From Euperipatoides rowelli (taxonomy: Eukaryota > Onychophora > Udeonychophora > Euonychophora > Peripatopsidae): a stretch of 21,550 nt of DNA. Positions 8,601 through 17,600 of the stretch are shown here, in pieces; position 1 is the first letter of the stretch; every line of letters begins with the position of its first letter. The DNA is taken from assembly GCA_003024985.2 (NCBI GenBank), contig PXIH01S0004862.1; one strand, written 5' to 3'. Both the position numbers and the translations under genes were made by a program. Below the pieces are notes generated by a model. The model was not told the origin of the DNA. It ran no database searches and worked only from the letters and a program-made list of their open reading frames with translations.

Positions 8601-11600
8601 AATAAAACTTAATTGACAAGTTTAAAATATCTCTGGATAATACACTTTAAAGAACAAATATACAAAATGAAATAATAATAAAAAACAAAACATTTCAAAT
8701 AAAACAACTTTTCTCAAAACCTCTTGCTGTTATTTTTTGAAAATTAAAAATAATGCTTGCAGGGAAGTATTAATAGTAATTGAATGAGAATAATTTGATT
8801 TTTTTTAATGAAATATTTTATTAAATGCAGATTTAATATTCAAACAATGCAACAAACAAAACTGGATAAATTGTTTATAATTATTTTTATGTATAATTTG
8901 ATTTAAACTTTATATCCAATACAGAAGAACAAATAGCACAGTTTTTCATAGGATAATTATAATGTGGAATAGTTTGCCTTCTCTCATTCTATCACTGCAG
9001 TCAAAGCTAACCTTGATAAATACTGTATCACTCGTTAAATGTGATAGAGAATTTTTATCAATGCTTCCTAGATGTAAGTATTTATTTAGGGCTCACACAT
9101 TAAAATTTATTTTAATGTGTGAGTCCTAAATAAATACTTACTGTACATTTATTTATATCATTATCATATACCATATGGTAGTAATAATGTTTGGATTTTA
9201 AGTTAAATAATTATTGACTGTAATAGTCGACATGATGCTGTAAAGAACACCAACTTCTTTGACTTGCAAAGTTGAAAATTTAAAAAAAAAATAACATTCT
9301 GATTTCTTAATTAATTAGGCTAATATTGTCTTGTGCTTTACTGTATAATATTTGTTAATTTTTTGTTTTCTTAATTTCTTCAAAATGTCGTTGGAAGTTT
9401 AGAATCAGGAAAATTTAATATGTTTATTCACGTCGTCACATTTTATTACTAGGTTACTGTATTATTATTAATATTAATGGTTTATTATGTAACAAAATAT
9501 GAAAGATTACAAAGAATGAATCAAAATTTGCACTAAAACCCCAAAGGATATAAATGCAATTACCGAGTAGTAATTGTAAGTAATTGGTATACAAAATAAA
9601 TTAATCACCGGGATTTACATGGAAAGAAAAGTTACAGTTGATATATTTAATCATTAAGAATATTAAATGAAAAAATGAATAGGTGAAGATTTATATCGAT
9701 GAGTTTGAAAATAAGGTGAAAAGAATTTATATGAGGTTCTAGTGATTTTCGTGGAAATAGTGGCTCTGGTCTTTGGGCAATATTCTTTAAAATTATGAAT
9801 TAACAATCATCGCAATGTTTGCAGCAGAATACTTTGCGGCATACCACCCATGATTTTTAAATTATTCAGCCTTTTATTGAGAGAGATTTAAGAATCTTGA
9901 CAGAATTAAATTCGGTATCCTGTAAATGGTATCTGAATGGAGAGAAGAAAAAAAGTAACAATGTTTATAATTATTATTTTCAATTTCAGACATCCGGTTT
10001 TAATCACTATTTTTAAAAAAATTGAATCTTAATTGACTGTATTTAGTCTAATTAAGTTATTTTGAATGTTAAGCTTATAAAATAATATATGTAAACAATA
10101 AATTTATGAAATAAGATTTTTTTTTGTGAACATTGTTTGATGCCCTCTGGCTATGGAACATTGGCTCCAATGCCAATACTTTTCTACACCAAGGGATAAT
10201 GAGTATTGAACCAAATGCATAATGAAAAGTAGTTACACTCACATCAAAATTACTTCTAGGCAAATAGATCGTCGGTAACAGTGTTTCCCCTAAAGCAGGC
10301 AAGAGTGTCGTGCCGACCTTCTTTAATTGTTTGCCGACCTGCTTAAATAATTTTAAAACTTTTTTTTTNNNNNNNNNNNNNNNNNNNNNNNNNNNNNNNN
10401 NNNNNNNNNNNNNNNNNNNNNNNNNNNNNNNNNNNNNNNNNNNNNNNNNNNNNNNNNNNNNNNNNNNNNNNNNNNNNNNNNNNNNNNNNNNNNNNNNNNN
10501 NNNNNNNNNNNNNNNNNNNNNNNNNNNNNNNNNNNNNNNNNNNNNNNNNNNNNNNNNNNNNNNNNNNNNNNNNNNNNNNNNNNNNNNNNNNNNNNNNNNN
10601 NNNNNNNNNNNNNNNNNNNNNNNNNNNNNNNNNNNNNNNNNNNNNNNNNNNNNNNNNNNNNNNNNNNNNNNNNNNNNNNNNNNNNNNNNNNNNNNNNNNN
10701 NNNNNNNNNNNNNNNNNNNNNNNNNNNNNNNNNNNNNNNNNNNNNNNNNNNNNNNNNNNNNNNNNNNNNNNNNNNNNNNNNNNNNNNNNNNNNNNNNNNN
10801 NNNNNNNNNNNNNNNNNNNNNNNNNNNNNNNNNNNNNNNNNNNNNNNNNNNNNNNNNNNNNNNNNNNNNNNNNNNNNNNNNNNNNNNNNNNNNNNNNNNN
10901 NNNNNNNNNNNNNNNNNNNNNNNNNNNNNNNNNNNNNNNNNNNNNNNNNNNNNNNNNNNNNNNNNNNNNNNNNNNNNNNNNNNNNNNNNNNNNNNNNNNN
11001 NNNNNNNNNNNNNNNNNNNNNNNNNNNNNNNNNNNNNNNNNNNNNNNNNNNNNNNNNNNNNNNNNNNNNNNNNNNNNNNNNNNNNNNNNNNNNNNNNNNN
11101 NNNNNNNNNNNNNNNNNNNNNNNNNNNNNNNNNNNNNNNNNNNNNNNNNNNNNNNNNNNNNNNNNNNNNNNNNNNNNNNNNNNNNNNNNNNNNNNNNNNN
11201 NNNNNNNNNNNNNNNNNNNNNNNNNNNNNNNNNNNNNNNNNNNNNNNNNNNNNNNNNNNNNNNNNNNNNNNNNNNNNNNNNNNNNNNNGGGGACTATTCC
11301 ATTCCATCTTTTCTTTGGTTATTTAGTTGCCTGCTTTCATTTCATTGGAGCCTGCTTTAAAAAAATCCTGGGGGAAACCCTGCTTTACCCCATTTTAATT
11401 TGATTTTGATTCTTATATTATTTTTAAAAAAATATTCTCCTTTATTATAAATACATCAAATAAAATATTTAATTCAAGCATTCTCTTTTTTGCTATTTTA
11501 AAAATATTCTTCTGCATTTAATTTAAACTTTTATTAGAACTTCTTAGTCTTCTAGGGATTTTGGTTGATCCTGAGCCCACAATGATAATTAAACTACTTA

Positions 11601-14600
11601 AGAAAGAGCATACAGTCCTATTCAAATTGCAATCGTTTTTTTTTTCTTTTTCTACAAGACTGAAGGAATATTCACACTTCACCATAACAATGTATTTTCA
11701 TGACCAATGGATATTTCTAGTTACATTAATTTGGTTAAAGAAACAAATCAATGAAATTAGAATTAATAAACAAATTAGCTTATATTTTATCGGCCAGGTG
11801 AAAAGCACATGGGCTTCCTAAAATATTTATTATTTTTTTTATTATGGGTGAGTAGAATCCATATTGCATTTACAAAATAATTCTTGAATAATAGCTAGCA
11901 GGTAGCACAGTTACTTAGTAGTTGGCAAGTCATCCATTTTTTTTAATTATGCACTTTATTCTACTAAAACATGAGGACCCAAACTTACAGTATATCCGTA
12001 AGTGATGTTCTAGATCTAAAGTTACATGGGAGAACAGCAAACACATGAAAATAAGTATAAATAAAATGAAAACAAAATATAATACATAAAAAATTGATTT
12101 TAAAAAAAAAATTAATAAGACAATCAAGAAATTTCTTAAATTCCAACTTATAAGTTTTTACTTTTTTAATCAAAATTTTTTTTGACCTGTTAGATAGACT
12201 TGTTGAGAAATAATTAGTAATATTTCTATCAGAATAAGACATGACACCTCTACTAATCAACAAATTTAATGTAATAAAATCAAAATTATTACACTATTTT
12301 ATAATAAATTAATTTTAATTCAACATTATAATGGAAAATTAAAATTATGATAAAATTAATTTTAAAAAAATCGGATTAAATATTTCATTCAATAAAGGCT
12401 TAATAAAAAAAAATCTATAGAGTTTAAATTGTTTGCTTTGTAATATTAGCAACAATATACGGAGAGTTTAAAAAGATTGCCATTGTGTGTTGCCAAAAAC
12501 CAATGCAAAATATCCAGAATTATGCATTTTATTTCTTGATTTATTTTATTTAATGGGCATTTTTCTTTTTACATTTCATTAACAATAGACATGTTTTCAA
12601 GGTAAACTATTTTTTTTCTTCTACTTTTTTATTGTTTATACATGTTTAGTATATAGTTTTTATAATTTTAGACTGTAGCCTACATATTTTTAAATACAAA
12701 CTAAATATTTTTAAATTATAGTTTCTATTATAATTTACTTACTGTAAATCATAACCAATGGTGAACTGGCTTATTGGGAGTCGGGAATTCTTGAGTGCAC
12801 TATCCATTTTATTTTTCAATTGATAAAGTAATCTGGTGATGTAGAGTATTCTGATCATTTCTTTCCTATCCTTTCAGGCAAAAAACCTTTTATACATGAA
12901 CTACAAAAAATTAAAAGTTATTATACGTAGTCTGAATGTTTCTCCAATTGTAAAGCATAATATTAACATAGGACTTATGACAATGTAGAACCCTTCCTTA
13001 CCTTTTTTTTTTTTTTTCAGTATTTTTTTTTTTTTTTTTTTTTTGTATTATGTACAGAAAAGATTTATTATGTGTTATTCAAGTTATAGCCCAAAGTTTT
13101 ATTTTAATTTACTATTATAGAAAAAAACAAGCATGAAATCTTAAACATCAGTTGCTTTAGCTTTTTTTTTTTTTTTTCTTGTCTAATGTTAAATTATGCA
13201 TTCATTTTTTGAGGGAAAGTTGGTTTCATAAATTTCTGCAAATGATGAGTTTTTTTAATTATAGTGGTATGTTAAAATAAAAAATCCACACCTAAGTTAC
13301 AGAAATTATCTGAAAAAGATAGTGGTTACCCATATTTGAAACACTACCACTTTCCTTCATTTTTCTGCAAAAGTGAAGGGGCAAAGGTCCAAATTTGATA
13401 TGTATTCAAGGTTTTAAGTCAATATTTTATGGTCTAGTTTGTGTAAAAAAAAAATAAGACAAAAAGCTTATGAAAAATTATGAAAAATTTCCAGCTCTGG
13501 CACACACTCTGCTTCAATTCTAGAAATAAATTTACTGATACTTGAGGTCCAACCTTCACACCCGTTAAAATTATAAATTAATTTAGTTGTTTAAAAATGT
13601 CAGATTGATTGTTATAGTCTATACAGTTTAAGGTTTGTTTTGAGGAAGTAGGGATTTTGTTTAAACTTGTTGCATTTTTATGTTTAGTTTCCTTGCGACT
13701 GAAGTCAGTTAAAAATATTCAGAAAATTACCAAATCCATGAAGATGGTATCAGCAGCCAAATATGCAAAAGCTGAGAGAGATCTGAAACCTGCAAGACCG
13801 TATGGCCTTGGAGCGGCTGGTATGTTTTTTTTTTTTTTCGCTTTTGGCTTGCAATTGTATTTATTTAACCTTTTTAAATAGACTATCTTGTGAATAATTT
13901 TTTTGGATAATCCATACTTATTTAATGTAAATATTTTATAATGATTTATTTGATCTAACCTACAGTTAAATCAAATTATTATAACAAAGCTCAAGGGACC
14001 AAAAAAGAAATTTTAATATTTTTTGTTTTTTTATTCGTAATCAGTTATGAAGAAAAATATCATAATTACTGTAGATCTTAAAAAAAAGCGTAATGTGTAT
14101 TTTACAGTATCCTGATATTACAAAAAAAATGTTTTTGATTTGAAAAGTAAAATTTTACTTTTCAAATCAAAAACATTTTTTTTTGGGCCCAAAGTTAAGT
14201 AAAGTGTGCCAAGTTCAAACTAGTGCGTCGTCACCACACTTAACCATTTTGATTACTCTGAAAGAAATCAAAGCTGTGTCATGCAGCTGCATCCCCCCCC
14301 CCCTCCTAGTTTTTACCTAATCAAAGGTTCCTGACATTATTTCCATTTGACCCAATATGATGTTTTGAAAATAGTATTTTAAAAAATTATGATTCTAGCC
14401 GAGCTAGTGTGCCCGAGGCAGTTTTGCAGTGCATTGTGGTAAATCTAACATTCACTAGCATGGTGCCAAACAAGGATGCCACTGACATTTCCTCCTTAAC
14501 AAATGATAAGTCTGTGTATGCACACATGATCAGTATTCTATGGTAATACACGTGTTATGGTAAACTTGAGAAAATATGTGCTGCAGCTTTACAGTTTGAT

Positions 14601-17600
14601 TTCACTAATTAACTTTTTCAAAAGTATATTAACTGCGGAGAAAATCATTTTTTCTTGTACAAAAATCATATGTAACATCAATTCTGAGTGAAGCTTTCTA
14701 AATGAGAAAAATGGCGAAAGTCATAAAAGCTTAAGTGTTGCTTGATGTGCTTGTAAAGCTAAGTTGAAGCACAGTAATTTCCATATGTTTCCATAGTGAT
14801 CAATTTGCTAATGGATTCGTTTGATTCATTTCTTCAACTTAGTGCTGAGTTGCATTCTCCTTGAGAGGGAAAAAATATCTTAGAAATTAAACATGGTATT
14901 TTTGCACGTTTGGATTTTAATTTTTAACCTTGATTACTGGAGTTGCCAGTTTGTCAATGTTAACTCATTTTTATAAGTGGGTAATTCATCTACAGGCTTT
15001 CTTCATGATAAAAGTATTCTGAAAGATTCTATGAAAAGCACAAATTTGCAAACCCACACACATGACGCAGAAATTATTAAAGCGGAAATAAATAAAATAT
15101 TTCAAGACTTAGGCCGGGGTAGTCAGTTTATTCTTTTCCATTTATCATTCTTAGGTACATTTTCAGTGTATGGAGAAAAAGAAAACGTCTGTTGTGAGTT
15201 AGCATACAAATGAGTATATGGTACTATTCAAAGTGAGCAGATTCAATTTTGTCTGCAAGCCCCTTACTTTGGATTCAGTCCTCCTCAGCATGCTTTCATA
15301 AACTTTAGACTGATAGATGAAGTAGCCACTTATGAAAAATAAAGAGTTAACATTGACAGTCTAGTCTCCTTGGGCAAATCACATTAGCCATGGTCAAAAA
15401 TTAAAATCCAAACATTTTTGCAAAAAATATCATGATATTGTATAGACATAGAAATTTTGCAACAAAGGTCTATTAGTCAACCAAAGAAAATATATCTCCT
15501 TACTGCAATATAATATTAACACAACCAATGACATCTTATATTCTTTGTGTATGGAGTATGCTTAAGTCCTTATTAATAGATGTAACCATGATAATTAAAA
15601 TATAACTGAAATTGAATACCTGTATGGTACACTGTAGAATGACATCAAAGAGAAACCCACCAAATAAGTGTGACACCTCTATTTCTCTGCCAAAGTTAGG
15701 TCAAGTGTGCCGTCATCACATTTAAACTTTTTGATCACTCTGAATGAAATATCCAAGCTGTGCCGTGCAACAGCGCGCCCCTTGGTTTTGCCTCATGTAA
15801 TGTTCAAGAGAGAATTGCCATGTAACTATGCCCCCTAAAAATGTTCATATCGTCATGGATTCGGACATCATTATGCTATTAGATTTTTATATGTGTTTTA
15901 CTCATGTAGATAAATCTGATGACAAACAGCCAATAAGTGCAAACAAGTTTGTCGTTTATAAAGTATCTTTCTTGATGATGTTCATATGTATGATATCAGG
16001 GTTAGTTGTGTATCAGACATAACGTCATTTTCAACATAATTTCCTAAAGTTTTGCAAAGATGTCTCAAATAAGAGTGCTGTTTTGAAAAACTGTCTTTTA
16101 AAGAATTCTGATTCTAGCCAAACAAGTGGTCTGGGCAGTTTTGCAATGCATTGTGGTAAATCAGTTTCATTAGCATAATGCCAAACAAGAGCACCATCCC
16201 CCATCCCCCGAACGGATAAGAACATATGCGCAATTGAGCGACATTAAAAACTTTCTACAATAAACTGTGAACAAGTATGATTTTTCATTATAGTATAACA
16301 ACCCATTTTAGTTAGGAAAGGTTAAGGGGGCAGGGGAATTCCTTATGGGTAGTAGGGGGATCTTGATGATTTTCAATGGGCAGATACACCGTATATATTA
16401 AAAAATATTTCTCTCCCTCCTAGCTAAAATGAGCCCTTATATAAATATACCGTACTTTTTAAATTACTTATATTTTTACTATTTATCTGCATATATACAG
16501 ATCTAATATTCAAATTTGACTTCTTAATATAATTTTGTGTTTGTTTTGTCACAGCATTTTATGAAAAAGCTGACGTGAAAACTGATGAAACCAAACCCAA
16601 TCATTTAATTGTGGCTATAACTTCTGACAGAGGTCTCTGTGGAGCTGTACATAGTAATATTGCTAAAGCTATCAAAATTAGTATGGCTGAAAAGCCTGCT
16701 GGAATCAATACCAAAATTGTCTGTGTGGGAGACAAGTCCAGAGCTTTACTGCAGAGGTATTTCATTATATTAATACTAAAATTTAATTTTAAAACATTTT
16801 TTTTTGTATAACAGTATATATTTAAACTACTGTACGTACCCAGACAAAGGGATCTGGAACATCACTCATGTTGGTGAAGTTCTCGCTACCGTAATAAATA
16901 AGTAAATAACATTGATTTAATATGGCTGTTTGGTATTATAAAGACCAACCTTTAAAAAATTATGCCTTCCACATCTTGTAAAATGGCTAAATTTAAAATA
17001 TGTCCTCCTTCTCATTAGGATTTGTAAAAACAAAAAAACTAGATAATGAACTGAGGGAGGCTGAATAAATATTATAGTTGTATTTTATGAAAGTTATCTA
17101 ATAAAAAATATTTATACAATGCCTATTTTTTACTTGATAGGGAAGTCATATTTTTTTTTTCATTTGACAGAGATTTTAATTGTTAAATACCATAGAATGC
17201 CGACCAAGAGCGCCTCTCCAAGCAAGGGCGCCGCCCCTATTTCTTGGCAAAACATAGGTAAACAGCGCGATCACTGCAGTTTGACTTTTTTATCACTGAA
17301 AGAAATACAAGGTGTATCCAAACAAGAGTGCCACCCTAGATTTTTGCTTCATTTTACCTCTTGGGTTCAAGACAGTGTATCCAAAAAAGATACACTGTCT
17401 TGAACCTTAGATGAGGTAAGGATTCTGCTGTGACATCATTTTGTATTTTACGTCTTCTTAATAAATATCAAGACACATAGCCATTCAAGCGCGCCATTTA
17501 GAAAATAATGCCTAGCCCAAGAGCAAATCATAAAAGGTGAGGAAGTACTTGATTTGAAATTATAAAATGTAATCAATATTTACTACTACAGTATTTTATT

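Larger units (their letters stand above)
6387..13687 (+). other. intron 2 (7.3 kb, with assembly gap)
   Basis: This large AT-rich intron, GTAAGT...TGTTTAG, holds a 22-bp palindrome (6462-6483), a possible LINE tail (about 7975-8143), a 21-bp tandem duplication (8476-8517), a 32-bp-arm hairpin (9074-9141), an inverted-ended element containing the 920-base gap (10279-11382), and long T tracts (13003-13044). The stretches 6484-7970, 8520-9070, 9142-10278 and 11383-13687 show only AT-rich sequence with TACTGTA motifs. None of their open frames looks coding. Confidence 0.85.
13820..16554 (+). other. intron 3 (2.7 kb, repeat-rich)
   Basis: The intron GTATGT...GTCACAG contains a perfect 62-bp palindrome (14122-14183), copies A and B of a four-copy repeat family (14185-14545 and 15629-16250), and a foldback element between them (14892-15434). 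13820-14121 and 16251-16554 show only AT-rich sequence. Confidence 0.9.

Noticed and set aside
10075-11326. Long open frames on both strands across the gap (410 and 338 codons)
   Set aside because: They are open only because the Ns contain no stop codons. The real bases at the ends do not look coding.
11561-11821. 86-codon frame with LLGILVD resembling part of the LINE reverse transcriptase (ILGILVD)
   Set aside because: The match is only about eight residues with weak nucleotide similarity nearby. It is not enough to call a LINE fragment.
11930-12263. Minus-strand hydrophobic frames of 65 and 92 codons
   Set aside because: The Phe/Leu/Ile-rich translation comes from A- and T-rich tracts in an intron. 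There is no family match or supporting signal.
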